Below, piece after piece: positions 1 to 9,695 of a stretch of DNA of 9,761 bases. The stretch comes from Thermoleophilaceae bacterium (lineage in GTDB: Bacteria; Actinomycetota; Thermoleophilia; Solirubrobacterales; Thermoleophilaceae): assembly GCA_013696905.1 (NCBI GenBank), contig JACCXP010000107.1, positions 1-9,761 of the forward strand, given 5' to 3'. Position 1 is the stretch's first letter, and each line of letters starts with the position of its first letter. The position numbers and the translations under genes were made by a program. A model generated the notes under the pieces. The model did no database searches and was not told the origin of the DNA. It saw nothing but the letters and a program-made list of their open reading frames with translations.

Positions 1-226
1 GCATCGTCCCGTCAGTACGGGGCCCCGCGCTTGAGTCGGCTGCGCCGGGCAGCATCCCGGCTCCCGCTTTGAGGCACGAGCAGCACTCAGGGGTAGCGTG
101 GCGACGCGCTCCGGGTTGTCGCGGCAGAAGATCAGCTCGGCCGAGGGCGGTGCTCGTCTGGCCGATTCCTCGTGGCAGAAGCTGGCCGACGCCCTAGGGG
201 TGCCGGTCGAGCGCATCCGGCCCTGA
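1..226 (+). pseudogene. XRE-family helix-turn-helix regulator, frameshifted remnant (5' end outside window)
   Basis: From the GTG at 98 to the TGA at 224–226 the frame reads a convincing second half of an XRE/Cro-type DNA-binding domain: VATRSGLSRQ, then KISSAEGG, then SWQKLADALGVPVERI. These are the recognition helix and the closing 'LADALGV' helix of the family. The expected first helix is not in this frame, which is closed by TGA at 32–34. A matching first helix (RLSRLRRAASRLPL) lies in another frame at about 28–69 and ends at TGA 70–72. Joining the halves would require removing roughly 22 nt between 70 and 97, not a multiple of three, so an indel appears to have broken the gene. An alternative is a 42-residue half-domain translated from GTG 98, which would probably not fold alone. 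Such regulators commonly accompany toxin–antitoxin or mobile modules. The upstream half is outside the window. Confidence 0.42.
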
Positions 227-252
227 GTCTCCCGCGAGCGGGCCCCGCGCGC

Positions 253-272
253 AGTTCGATAGGCGTCGAACT
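253..272. repeat. Short perfect stem-loop between XRE remnant and SLT gene
   Basis: The sequence agttcga (253–259), a 6-nt loop, then tcgaact (266–272) forms a perfect 7-bp inverted repeat. It lies in the non-coding gap between the XRE remnant and the truncated SLT gene. No T-run follows, so it is not a classical intrinsic terminator. It could be an operator or simply debris at a recombination junction. Function unknown. Confidence 0.3.
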
Positions 273-310
273 CTAGGTGGAGGGAACCCCGACGCCGCTA
301 ACGGTGCTAG

Positions 311-877
311 GTGTTCATCAAGCGATACGCCTGGGAGCCGTGGCACTTCGGCTACGGGGCCAACCCGCGCGACGTGCCGGCCCAGTACGAGCGCGGCTCG
401 TGGGAGCCGGACGGGGGCGACCACGGGCGCATCCATCACGGCCTACCTGCGTTCGTGCCCGAGCGCTTCCACGACCCGATCGCGCGCGCAGCGCTGCGCC
501 ACAACGTGCCGATGAACCTGCTCGCCGCGCAGCTCTTCGCCGAGTCGAACTTCAATCCGTTTGCACGCAGTGCGGCCGGCGCCGAGGGCATCGCCCAGTT
601 CATGCCCGGGACCGCGCGTGCGTACGGGCTGCGCGATCCCTTCGACGCGGAGGCGGCGATCGAGGCGCAGGCGCGCATGATGCGCGGGCTGCTCGACCGC
701 TTCGGGAGCGTGGCGCTCGCGCTCGCCGCCTACAACGCAGGCCCCGGGGCGGTGGCTGCGCACGGCGGCGTGCCGCCGTTCGCCGAGACGCGTTCCTACG
801 TCGCCAAGATCCTCGGCCTGCTCGGCGGCGCCGGGGACCTGACGGGATTGCTCTTCGACGTGCGCCTCGTCGAGTGA
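311..877 (+). CDS. Lytic transglycosylase (SLT domain), apparently 5'-truncated from an M15 peptidase–SLT fusion
   Basis: The 188-residue product carries a goose-lysozyme/Slt70-type lytic transglycosylase domain (GH23-like) at about residues 50–170. Such enzymes cleave the MurNAc–GlcNAc bond of peptidoglycan. Visible motifs are the catalytic glutamate in AESNFNP (E78), GIAQFMPGTA (93–102), AYNAGPGAV (140–148) and ETRSYVAKIL (159–168). No signal peptide or membrane segment is seen. The first residues, FIKRYAWEPWHFGYGANP, match the C-terminal active-site strand of M15/VanY-type D,D-carboxypeptidases, whose ExWH motif supplies a catalytic Glu and a zinc-binding His (here E9 and H12). The rest of that peptidase is missing: stops at 299–301 and 308–310 close the frame directly upstream, and the other frames show no M15 sequence. 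GTG 311 is the first possible start but has no ribosome binding site; GTG 374 is an alternative. I infer a 3' remnant of a two-domain lysin of the kind found in phages and conjugative elements. Whether it is expressed is unclear. Confidence 0.78.
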   Translation: MFIKRYAWEPWHFGYGANPRDVPAQYERGSWEPDGGDHGRIHHGLPAFVPERFHDPIARAALRHNVPMNLLAAQLFAESNFNPFARSAAGAEGIAQFMPGTARAYGLRDPFDAEAAIEAQARMMRGLLDRFGSVALALAAYNAGPGAVAAHGGVPPFAETRSYVAKILGLLGGAGDLTGLLFDVRLVE

Positions 878-883
878 GCTGGA

Positions 884-895
884 TATGCTGGCATA
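884..895 (+). promoter_or_regulatory. Palindromic −10/operator candidate of vapBC
   Basis: Immediately before the antitoxin ATG (899) lies tatgc-tg-gcata, a perfect 5-bp inverted repeat with a 2-nt centre. Its left part, TATGCT (884–889), resembles a σ70 −10 hexamer. A start site around 896–899 would give a leaderless or nearly leaderless transcript, consistent with the absence of a Shine-Dalgarno sequence. VapB proteins with ribbon-helix-helix domains typically bind palindromes overlapping their own promoter, so one element could serve both roles. This is inferred from position and symmetry only. Confidence 0.45.
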
Positions 896-898
896 CAC

Positions 899-1135
899 AT
901 GCGCCGCACGACCGTGAAGATCCCCGACGAGCTAGACGCTCGCCTGCGCCACGAGGCCGCCCGCCGCGCGACGACGATCTCGGCGATCACGCGCGAGGCG
1001 CTCGAGGCGCATCTCGGGGCCGTCGCGGGCAGCCGCCGCCGGATCTCCGGAGCGGGGGAGTTCAGCAGCGGGCGATCCGACGTCTCCGAGCGGATCGAGG
1101 AGATCCTCCGAGAAGAGTGGGGCGGCCGCCGCTGA
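899..1135 (+). CDS. vapB: VapB-type antitoxin, ribbon-helix-helix
   Basis: This 78-residue protein begins RRTTVKIPDELDARLRHEAA, the β-strand and first helix of a ribbon-helix-helix (CopG/Arc-like) dimer, followed by the second helix TTISAITREALEAHLG (to about residue 40). The strongly charged tail, SGRSDVSERIEEILREEWG, has the look of the C-terminal segment by which VapB antitoxins wrap and inhibit their cognate PIN-domain toxin. In this family the N-terminal half binds the operator and autorepresses the operon. The gene starts 21 nt after the truncated transglycosylase gene, and its end overlaps the toxin start, the usual antitoxin-first arrangement. The start is fixed by the ATG at the edge of a promoter-like palindrome; no Shine-Dalgarno sequence is visible, which suggests leaderless translation. 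Identification rests on fold pattern plus its toxin neighbour. Confidence 0.88.
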   Translation: MRRTTVKIPDELDARLRHEAARRATTISAITREALEAHLGAVAGSRRRISGAGEFSSGRSDVSERIEEILREEWGGRR

Positions 1136-1539
1136 TCGTCGACGCCGGGCCGCTGTACGCGATCTTCGACGTCCGGGATGCCCATCACGGGGCCTCGCGC
1201 GAGCTGCTCGAGAACCATCCGGGCCCTCTGCTCGTTCCGATGCTCGTGGTCGCCGAGGTCGCCTACCTGATGTCAACGCGTCTGGCCCCAGCGGCGGAGA
1301 TCGCGTTTCTCGGCAATCTTGCCAGCGGCACGTACCTACCGGAGCCCGTCGACGCCCCGGATTGGCTGCGTATCGCCGAGCTCGTCGCCCGTTACCGGGA
1401 CCTACCGCTCGGAACCGTGGACGCCTCCCTGGTTGCTGCGGCTGAGCGTCTTGGCATCACGACGGTCGCCTCGTTTGACCGACGCCACCTGTCCGTCGTC
1501 GTGCCGTCCCACGCGACCGGCTTCGAGCTCCTTCCGTGA
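1117..1539 (+). CDS. vapC: VapC toxin, PIN-domain ribonuclease
   Basis: The 140-residue product is a single PIN domain, the Mg2+-dependent RNase fold of VapC toxins, which typically cut tRNA or rRNA to arrest growth. All four conserved acidic positions are present: D9 in LIVDAGPLYAI, E47 in VVAEVAYL, D102 in LGTVDASLVAAAERLG and D121 in SFDRRHL. The active site therefore looks intact and the toxin is probably functional, needing VapB to restrain it. I chose GTG 1117, giving a 19-nt overlap with vapB. A CTG at 1132 would give the family-typical start (M)IVDAGPL with a 4-nt overlap but is a rare start codon. The frame stays open far upstream, which is a GC-rich artefact and not an N-terminal extension. 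The neighbouring broken genes suggest the pair arrived with, and outlived, a mobile element. Confidence 0.92.
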   Translation: MGRPPLIVDAGPLYAIFDVRDAHHGASRELLENHPGPLLVPMLVVAEVAYLMSTRLAPAAEIAFLGNLASGTYLPEPVDAPDWLRIAELVARYRDLPLGTVDASLVAAAERLGITTVASFDRRHLSVVVPSHATGFELLP

Positions 1540-1635
1540 CGATTCTCACGCTCAGGGTCCGGTAGGCGGCCCAAGACTCGAGCGGCGATCGCCCGCAGGG
1601 AGCGGGGTGTCGTTCGGGCCGCCCGCCCGCCTGCG

Positions 1636-1641
1636 TATCCT
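1636..1641 (+). promoter_or_regulatory. Candidate −10 element for uvrC–rapZ
   Basis: TATCCT at 1636–1641 is the best −10-like hexamer in the 148-nt gap between vapC and uvrC. It would put the transcription start near 1648, about 40 nt before the uvrC ATG. The position where a −35 should lie (about 1613–1618, ttcggg) is a poor match, so support is modest. The rest of the gap (1540–1687) shows no gene and no convincing terminator. Confidence 0.35.
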
Positions 1642-1687
1642 CGATCCATGAGGGCCCGGGGCGCTTCTGCTGCCTGGCGCCCCCATC

Positions 1688-3580
1688 ATGAGCGCCACGC
1701 ATACAGAGCAGATCGAGCAGCAGGCCGGCCGCGACGAGCGCCTCGCCGAGCAGCGCCGCGGCCTCCCCGACGCTCCCGGCGTCTACCTCTTTCGCGACGG
1801 CAAGCGGCGCGTCATGTACGTCGGCAAGGCCAAGTCGATCCGCAAGCGGGTGGCCTCCCATTTCTCGAACCCGTCGACCCGCGGGACGCAGGAGATGATC
1901 GACACCGCCGAGTCGATCGAGTTCGTGGTCACCCAGAGCGAGGCCGAGGCGCTGCTCGCGGAGCAGAATTTCATCAAGCAGTACAGGCCGCGCTTCAACG
2001 TGCGGCTGCGCGACGACAAGTCGTACCCCTACATCGCAATCTCGCTCGACGAGGACTTCCCCCGCGCCTACTTCACACGCGAGCGCCATCGTCGCGGACG
2101 CGCCTACTTCGGTCCGTTCTCGAACGCCAAGCGCGTGCGCGAGACGCTCGACCTGCTCGGCAAGGTGTTCCAGTACCGCACCTGCGACGGCGCCGAGCCC
2201 GGGCGGGCGTCGGGCAGCCCCTGCCTCGACTACTTCATCAAGCGCTGCCAGGCGCCGTGCGTCGGCTACGTCTCGCAGCAGGAGTACCGCGCGAGCGTCG
2301 AGTCGATCGTCGCCTTCCTGTCGGGCCGCTACGCGCAGATCGAGCGCGACCTCGAGCAGCAGATGGGAGCCGCCGCGGCCGAGCAGGATTTCGAGCAGGC
2401 CGCGCTGCTGCGAAACCGCCTCAAGGCCGTGCGCTCGCTGCTCGAGCGCCAGCGCATCGCGAACGCCGGCGTCGGCACGCTCGACGCGGTCGCGGTGGCG
2501 GCGGAGGGGACGGACGCGAACGCGCAGGTCTTCCAGGTGCGCGACGGCGTTTTGGCGGACCGCCAGAGCTTCTACCTCGAGAACGCCGCCGCGCGCGACG
2601 AGGCCGAGGTCGCCGAGGAGTTCCTGCTCCAGTACTACGCCGCCTCGCCCGCCATCCCGCCTCAGGTGATCGTGCCCCGTGGGCTCGAGCGCACGGAGGC
2701 GCTCGCCGAGGCCCTGGCCGAGCGCCGCGGCGGGCCGGTCGAGCTCCGCCACGCCGAGCGCGGCGACAAGCGGCGGATCTTCGAGCTCGCCGAGCGCAAC
2801 GCGCGCCTGGCGCTCGACCAGGACCGCCTGCGCTCCGAGCACCGCCGCTCGCAGCGGATCCAGTCGCTCGAGGGCGTGCAGCGCGCGCTCGGCATGGAGG
2901 CGATCCCGATGCGGATCGAGTGCTTCGACATCTCGAACCTCGGCGAGACCCACACCGTGGCGTCGATGGTCGTCTTCGAGGGCGGGGCGCCGAAGAAGGC
3001 CGACTACCGGCGTTTCAAGATCCGCGACGCTTCACAGGACGACTTCGCGGCCATGAGCGAGGTGCTGGCGCGGCGGATGGCCCAGTACGTCGCCCAGCGC
3101 GAGCGCTCGCCGCACGAGAAGACCTACGACTCCGCCTTCGCCGCGATCCCGGCGCTGATCGTGATCGACGGTGGCAAGGGCCAGCTGTCGTCGGGTCTGC
3201 GCGCACTCGAGCCCTTCCGCGACCTCGGCGTCGTCGTCGTCTCGCTGGCCAAGCGGATCGAGGAGCTCTTCCTGCCGGGACTCCCCGATCCCCTGCTGAT
3301 GCCGCCCGGCTCGCCCGAGCTGCAGCTGCTCCAGCGAGTCCGCGACGAGGCCCATCGCTTCGCGATCGAGTTCCACCGCGGTCGGCGCGACCGGGCGATG
3401 ACGCGCTCGATCATCGACGACCTGCCGGCCGTGGGAGCGGCGCGCAAGCGCCTGCTGCTCAACCACTTCGGCTCGCCCGAGCGCTTCCTGACCGCGAGCC
3501 GCGAGGAGCTCGAGGCGGTGCCCGGCCTCCCGGGCAAGGTTGCTCGCGACATCCACTCCCACGTCCACAAGACGGGCTAG
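1688..3580 (+). CDS. uvrC: Excinuclease ABC subunit C (UvrC)
   Basis: UvrC is the dual-incision nuclease of bacterial nucleotide-excision repair, acting on the UvrB–damaged DNA complex. The 630-residue protein has every expected part in order. The GIY-YIG nuclease (about 28–110) has GVY 31–33, YVG 44–46 and E92 in LLAEQNFIKQYRPRFN, and makes the 3' cut. Four cysteines (C166, C179, C187, C191) match the iron–sulfur cluster ligands reported for UvrC. The UVR coiled-coil (about 217–256) contacts UvrB. The RNase H-like domain has the DDH triad visible as D414 (CFDISNLGE), D494 (IDGGKGQL) and H556 (RDEAHRFA), and makes the 5' cut. Tandem helix-hairpin-helix motifs occupy about 578–627. The length is normal. 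ATG 1688 lies shortly before the conserved LPDAPGVYLF start of the first domain, but no Shine-Dalgarno sequence precedes it. rapZ follows after 41 nt, so the two are probably co-transcribed. Confidence 0.98.
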   Translation: MSATHTEQIEQQAGRDERLAEQRRGLPDAPGVYLFRDGKRRVMYVGKAKSIRKRVASHFSNPSTRGTQEMIDTAESIEFVVTQSEAEALLAEQNFIKQYRPRFNVRLRDDKSYPYIAISLDEDFPRAYFTRERHRRGRAYFGPFSNAKRVRETLDLLGKVFQYRTCDGAEPGRASGSPCLDYFIKRCQAPCVGYVSQQEYRASVESIVAFLSGRYAQIERDLEQQMGAAAAEQDFEQAALLRNRLKAVRSLLERQRIANAGVGTLDAVAVAAEGTDANAQVFQVRDGVLADRQSFYLENAAARDEAEVAEEFLLQYYAASPAIPPQVIVPRGLERTEALAEALAERRGGPVELRHAERGDKRRIFELAERNARLALDQDRLRSEHRRSQRIQSLEGVQRALGMEAIPMRIECFDISNLGETHTVASMVVFEGGAPKKADYRRFKIRDASQDDFAAMSEVLARRMAQYVAQRERSPHEKTYDSAFAAIPALIVIDGGKGQLSSGLRALEPFRDLGVVVVSLAKRIEELFLPGLPDPLLMPPGSPELQLLQRVRDEAHRFAIEFHRGRRDRAMTRSIIDDLPAVGAARKRLLLNHFGSPERFLTASREELEAVPGLPGKVARDIHSHVHKTG

Positions 3581-3606
3581 CGGAGAACCCGTCCTGGCCG
3601 CGCTCT

Positions 3607-3613
3607 AGAAAGG
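3607..3613 (+). promoter_or_regulatory. Strong Shine-Dalgarno sequence defining the rapZ start
   Basis: AGAAAGG (3607–3613) is a perfect 7-nt complement to the CCUUUCU tail at the 3' end of 16S rRNA. It sits 8 nt upstream of the ATC at 3622–3624. It decides the rapZ start because the reading frame has no ATG, GTG, TTG or CTG between the uvrC stop and the Walker A motif. Confidence 0.7.
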
Positions 3614-3621
3614 TCGGACAC

Positions 3622-6778
<3,157 letters not shown>

Positions 6779-6786
<8 letters not shown>

Positions 6787-7546
6787 GCACGGTCGTCGCC
6801 CCTACATCTCGGGCAACTGGAAGATGGCGAAGACGCTGTCGCAGGCCCGCACGCACATCGAGGCGCTGCTGCCTCTGCTCCCCGCCGGTGGGGGGATCGA
6901 GGTCGGCGTATGCGTCCCGTTCACCGCGCTCGAGGCCGTCGTCTCCGCGGCGGCCGGCAGCGACCTGCGGGTCTGCGCCCAGAACATGCACCAGCAAGAC
7001 GAGGGCGCCTACACCGGGGAGGTCTCGGCGCCCATGCTCGTGGAGCTCGGCGTGACCGGCGTCGTGCTCGGGCACTCCGAGCGCAGGCTCCACTTCTGCG
7101 AGACCGACCGCGGTCTCCAGGAGAAGGTGCCGGCGGCGCTCGCGGCGGGGCTCCAGCCGATCCTGTGCGTCGGGGAGACCGACGAAGAGCGCGAGCAGGG
7201 CGACATGGAGCGCAGGCTGCGCAGCCAGGTGCAGGAGGCGCTCGAGAAGGTCCCGCTGGAGCGCCTTGCGGAGGTCGTGATCGCCTACGAGCCGGTGTGG
7301 GCGATCGGCACCGGCAAGAGCGCCACCCCTGAGCAGGCCCAGGAGGCGATCTCGTTCGTGCGCGCGCTCGTGGGCGATCGCTCGCGCCCGGCTGCCGAGG
7401 CCGTGCGCGTGCTCTACGGCGGCAGCGTCAAGGCCGAGAACGCCGCCGAGCTGCTCGGCCAGCCCGACGTCGACGGCGCGCTCGTCGGCGGCGCGAGCCT
7501 CGATCCGGACGGCTTCGCGAAGATCGTCGCGGCCGCCGCGCCGTGA
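6779..7546 (+). CDS. tpiA: Triose-phosphate isomerase
   Basis: TpiA interconverts dihydroxyacetone phosphate and glyceraldehyde-3-phosphate, supplying the substrate of the gap product. The 255-residue protein shows N13 and K15 in SGNWKMAK, the electrophilic histidine H99 in VVLGHSERR, the catalytic glutamate E171 in IAYEPVWAIGTGK with the mobile phosphate-gripping loop just after it, and YGGSVKAEN and ALVGGASLDPDGF in the last strands of the barrel. ATG 6779 overlaps the last 8 nt of pgk; no start codon nearer the conserved PYISGNWKM is available. The end overlaps gpmI by 4 nt. In many actinomycetes secG follows tpiA; here gpmI takes that place. Confidence 0.97.
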
Positions 7547-9090
7547 GCCTCCCCGACGGCCCGGGTGAGCCGCCGGTCGCGAGCGTCTGCCTGGTCGTGC
7601 TCGACGGCTGGGCGCTCGCGGAGGCCGGGCCGGGCAACGCCGTCGAGCAGGCCGACACCCCGGTCTTCGACGAGCTCTGGGAGCGCCACCCGCACACGAC
7701 GCTCGAGACGAGCGGCGAGGTAGTCGGCCTGCCGGCGGGACAGATGGGCAACTCCGAGGTCGGCCACCTCAACCTCGGCGCCGGGGCGGTCGTGCCGCAG
7801 GATCTGAAGCGGATCGACGACGCCGTCGCGGACGGGTCGCTCGCCGAGAACGATGCGCTCGAGCAGGCCTTCACGGCCGCCGGCGAGAGCGGGCGGCTGC
7901 ACCTGCTCGGCCTTGTCTCGGACGGCGGCGTCCACGCGAGCATGGATCATCTGCGCGCGCTGATCGAGCTTGCCGCCGCGCGCGGCGTCGAGGACGTCGT
8001 GCTGCACGCGTTCACGGACGGCCGCGACACTCAGCCGCACACGGGCGCGGGCCACATCGAGCGGGCCGAGGGCTGGCTGTCAGGCGCCGGGGGCCGCGTC
8101 GCCACGGTCAGCGGGCGCTTCTACGCGATGGACCGCGACCGCCGCTTCGACCGTACCCAGTGCGCCTACGACGCGATCGTCCACGGCCGCTCCGAGGTGC
8201 CGCAGGTGGCCACCGGCAAGGAAGCCGTCGAGGCCGCCTACGAGCGCGACGAGACCGACGAGTTCATCCAGCCGACGCTGGTCGGGGAGGAGGGGCGGAT
8301 CCGCTCTGGCGACGGCGTCGTCTGCTTCAACTTCCGCTCCGACCGCGCGCGCCAGCTCACCGCCGCGCTCGGCGAGCGCGACTTCGACGGCTTCGACCGC
8401 GGCCACGCGGCCGACCCGCTCCTCGTCACGCTCACCGAGTACCGCGAGCACTGGGACTACCCGGTGGCGTTCCCGCCGCATCGGCCGGCGACCACGATCG
8501 CGCGCGTGCTGGCCGACCGCGGCATCGCCCAGCTGCACGTCGCGGAGACCGAGAAGTACGCGCATGTGACCTACTTCTTCAACGGCGGCGAGGAGGATCC
8601 CTACGACGGCGAGGAGCGTGCGCTGGTCGACTCCCCGCGCGACGTCAAGACCTATGACGAGAAGCCGGCGATGAGCGCTCGCGAGGCCGCCGACGCCTTT
8701 GTCGAGCGCTTCCGCGACAGCGACTACGGATTTGCGGTGATCAACTTCGCAAACGCCGACATGGTCGGCCACACGGGCGTGATCGAGGCCGCCGTCGCCG
8801 CCGTCGAGGCCGTCGACGAGTGCCTCGGGCTCGTCGTGGCGGCGGTCCACGAGCGCGGCGGCGCGTGCTTGATAACGGCCGATCACGGCAACGCCGACCG
8901 CATGCTCGACGAGCAGGGAGAGGTCGACACCGCGCACTCGAAGAACCCCGTGCCGCTGATCGTCACGGCGCTGGTCGAGGCCCTGCGCGCTGGCGGCGCG
9001 CTCGCCGACGTGGCGCCGACCGCGCTCGAGCTGATCGGCGTCGAGCAGCCCAACGAGATGACCGGCCGGTCGCTGCTCGACCCTGAGTAG
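7543..9090 (+). CDS. gpmI: 2,3-bisphosphoglycerate-independent phosphoglycerate mutase
   Basis: GpmI interconverts 3- and 2-phosphoglycerate through a phosphoserine intermediate and needs divalent metal, usually Mn2+; it belongs to the alkaline phosphatase superfamily. The 515-residue length is typical. Visible residues are metal ligand D21 in VVLDGWAL, the phosphorylated serine S71 in GQMGNSEVGHLNLGAG, H131 in SDGGVHASMDH, FTDGRDTQP, GRFYAMDRDRRFDR, FNFRSDRARQL, ETEKYAHVTYFFNGG, D406 and H410 in NADMVGHTG, D447 and H448 in TADHGNADRM, and H465 in AHSKNPVP. The GTG start at 7543 overlaps the tpiA stop by 4 nt. Many Actinobacteria use the unrelated cofactor-dependent GpmA, so this type is taxonomically informative. 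A weak 5-bp hairpin covers its stop codon, but no true terminator is seen before the hsp20 promoter. Confidence 0.98.
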   Translation: MSLPDGPGEPPVASVCLVVLDGWALAEAGPGNAVEQADTPVFDELWERHPHTTLETSGEVVGLPAGQMGNSEVGHLNLGAGAVVPQDLKRIDDAVADGSLAENDALEQAFTAAGESGRLHLLGLVSDGGVHASMDHLRALIELAAARGVEDVVLHAFTDGRDTQPHTGAGHIERAEGWLSGAGGRVATVSGRFYAMDRDRRFDRTQCAYDAIVHGRSEVPQVATGKEAVEAAYERDETDEFIQPTLVGEEGRIRSGDGVVCFNFRSDRARQLTAALGERDFDGFDRGHAADPLLVTLTEYREHWDYPVAFPPHRPATTIARVLADRGIAQLHVAETEKYAHVTYFFNGGEEDPYDGEERALVDSPRDVKTYDEKPAMSAREAADAFVERFRDSDYGFAVINFANADMVGHTGVIEAAVAAVEAVDECLGLVVAAVHERGGACLITADHGNADRMLDEQGEVDTAHSKNPVPLIVTALVEALRAGGALADVAPTALELIGVEQPNEMTGRSLLDPE

Positions 9091-9100
9091 CGGTCAGGAC

Positions 9101-9129
9101 TTGTCAAGCCACCACTAAGGTTTTATGAT
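9101..9129 (+). promoter_or_regulatory. σ70-type promoter of hsp20
   Basis: TTGTCA (9101–9106) and TATGAT (9124–9129) each match 5 of 6 bases of the −35 and −10 consensus and are separated by exactly 17 nt. This is the clearest promoter in the window. Transcription would start around 9136–9138, giving a leader of about 35 nt. A small palindrome, CTTGtCAAG (9100–9108), covers the −35. Confidence 0.8.
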
Positions 9130-9158
9130 GAGTCCCGAGGCATCAACAGCAACCTTAG
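9115..9158 (+). promoter_or_regulatory. Perfect 8-bp inverted repeat flanking the hsp20 −10 and start site (operator candidate)
   Basis: CTAAGGTT (9115–9122) and AACCTTAG (9151–9158) are perfect inverted copies separated by 28 nt. The left arm lies in the −35/−10 spacer just before the −10; the right arm runs into the Shine-Dalgarno sequence. As the left arm lies upstream of the transcription start, the pair cannot form an mRNA hairpin and is better read as a protein-binding site. It matches neither CIRCE nor the HspR/HAIR consensus that I know. Confidence 0.5.
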
Positions 9159-9166
9159 GAGGTGAT
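9157..9166 (+). promoter_or_regulatory. Very strong Shine-Dalgarno sequence of hsp20
   Basis: AGGAGGTGAT (9157–9166) is a full 10-nt complement of the 16S rRNA 3' end. It decides the start: GTG 9162 overlaps it, ATG 9165 lies inside it, and GTG 9171 is 8 nt from the AGGAGG core and so is preferred. ATG 9183 is too far away. Confidence 0.75.
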
Positions 9167-9170
9167 GTTC

Positions 9171-9695
9171 GTGTCGATCGTCATGCGGCCGGATCCCTTC
9201 TCGACTGAGATGAGCCGGCTCTTCGACACGCTCTTGACTGGCTCCGACGGACTCTCTCAGCAGCGCTGGTCGCCAGCGATGGACCTGGTCGAGGCAGACG
9301 ACCATTTCGTCCTCAAGGCCGATGTGCCGGGTATGAGCGAGGACGACGTCCGGATCGAGATCCGCGACAACGCGCTCACGGTCTCCGGCGAGCGCAAGGC
9401 CGAGCACGAGCGAAGCGAGCGCGGCTGGCACCGCGTGGAGCGCTCGTTCGGTCGCTTCAGCCGTACGCTGACGTTGCCCGAGGGCATCGACCCGGATGCG
9501 GTGACCGCGTCGTTCGCCCGCGGCGTGCTGAGTGTGCGGATCCCAAAGCCCGCCGAGCGTCGGCCACGGGTCGTGACTGTCTCGCCAGACACACAGCAGG
9601 CGACGGTCGAGGCCACTGCCCGCGGCGTCGGTGGCGGTGACGCCGATCCGGCCGGCGACCGGGAGTCGGAGTCGAGCGCCGCCCGAGCCTCGTAG
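9171..9695 (+). CDS. Small heat-shock protein, Hsp20/α-crystallin family
   Basis: This 174-residue protein is an ATP-independent holdase chaperone that binds unfolding proteins under heat or other stress and assembles into oligomers. The α-crystallin domain covers about residues 32–130, with WSPAMDLVEADDHFVLKADV at its start, then PGMSEDDVRIEIRDNALTV, SGERK, the FGRFSRTLTLPEGID segment and the family signature FARGVLSVRIPKP. The N-terminus (MRPDPFSTEMSRLFDTLL) is the usual short amphipathic arm. The C-terminal tail after about 135 is rich in G, A, D, E and S and looks disordered; a classical IxI anchoring motif is not obvious, the nearest candidate being VVTVS. The GTG 9171 start is set by the Shine-Dalgarno sequence. 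The gene is monocistronic as far as the window shows, with its own promoter and an inverted repeat suggesting stress-responsive repression. Confidence 0.95.
   Translation: MSIVMRPDPFSTEMSRLFDTLLTGSDGLSQQRWSPAMDLVEADDHFVLKADVPGMSEDDVRIEIRDNALTVSGERKAEHERSERGWHRVERSFGRFSRTLTLPEGIDPDAVTASFARGVLSVRIPKPAERRPRVVTVSPDTQQATVEATARGVGGGDADPAGDRESESSAARAS

Noticed and set aside
20..250. An 11-bp direct repeat, gggccccgcgc, at 20–30 and 240–250, flanking the XRE remnant like a target-site duplication.
   Set aside because: It is pure G/C in a G/C-rich region and short; no transposase or terminal inverted repeats accompany it.
277..1116. The vapC frame is open upstream to GTG 277, suggesting a much longer toxin.
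   Set aside because: The PIN domain begins right after GTG 1117, and the upstream translation is low-complexity and overlaps the SLT and vapB genes.
1584..1593. GGCGATCGCC palindrome, identical to the cyanobacterial HIP1-type octamer core with flanks.
   Set aside because: A single copy in a GC-rich gap; nothing else suggests a cyanobacterium or a repeat family.
1457..2953. Long open frames on the minus strand, also at 3577–4971 and 5524–6705.
   Set aside because: They lie opposite well-conserved genes and their translations show compositional bias without any recognisable domain; they are codon-bias shadows.
9082..9098. Hairpin cctga/tcagg over the gpmI stop as an intrinsic terminator.
   Set aside because: Only 5 bp with a 7-nt loop and no following T-run.
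9100..9108. CTTGtCAAG at the hsp20 −35 as an HspR (HAIR) site.
   Set aside because: HAIR needs CTTGAGT and ACTCAAG half-sites separated by 7 nt; only the outer tetramers match and the spacing is wrong.
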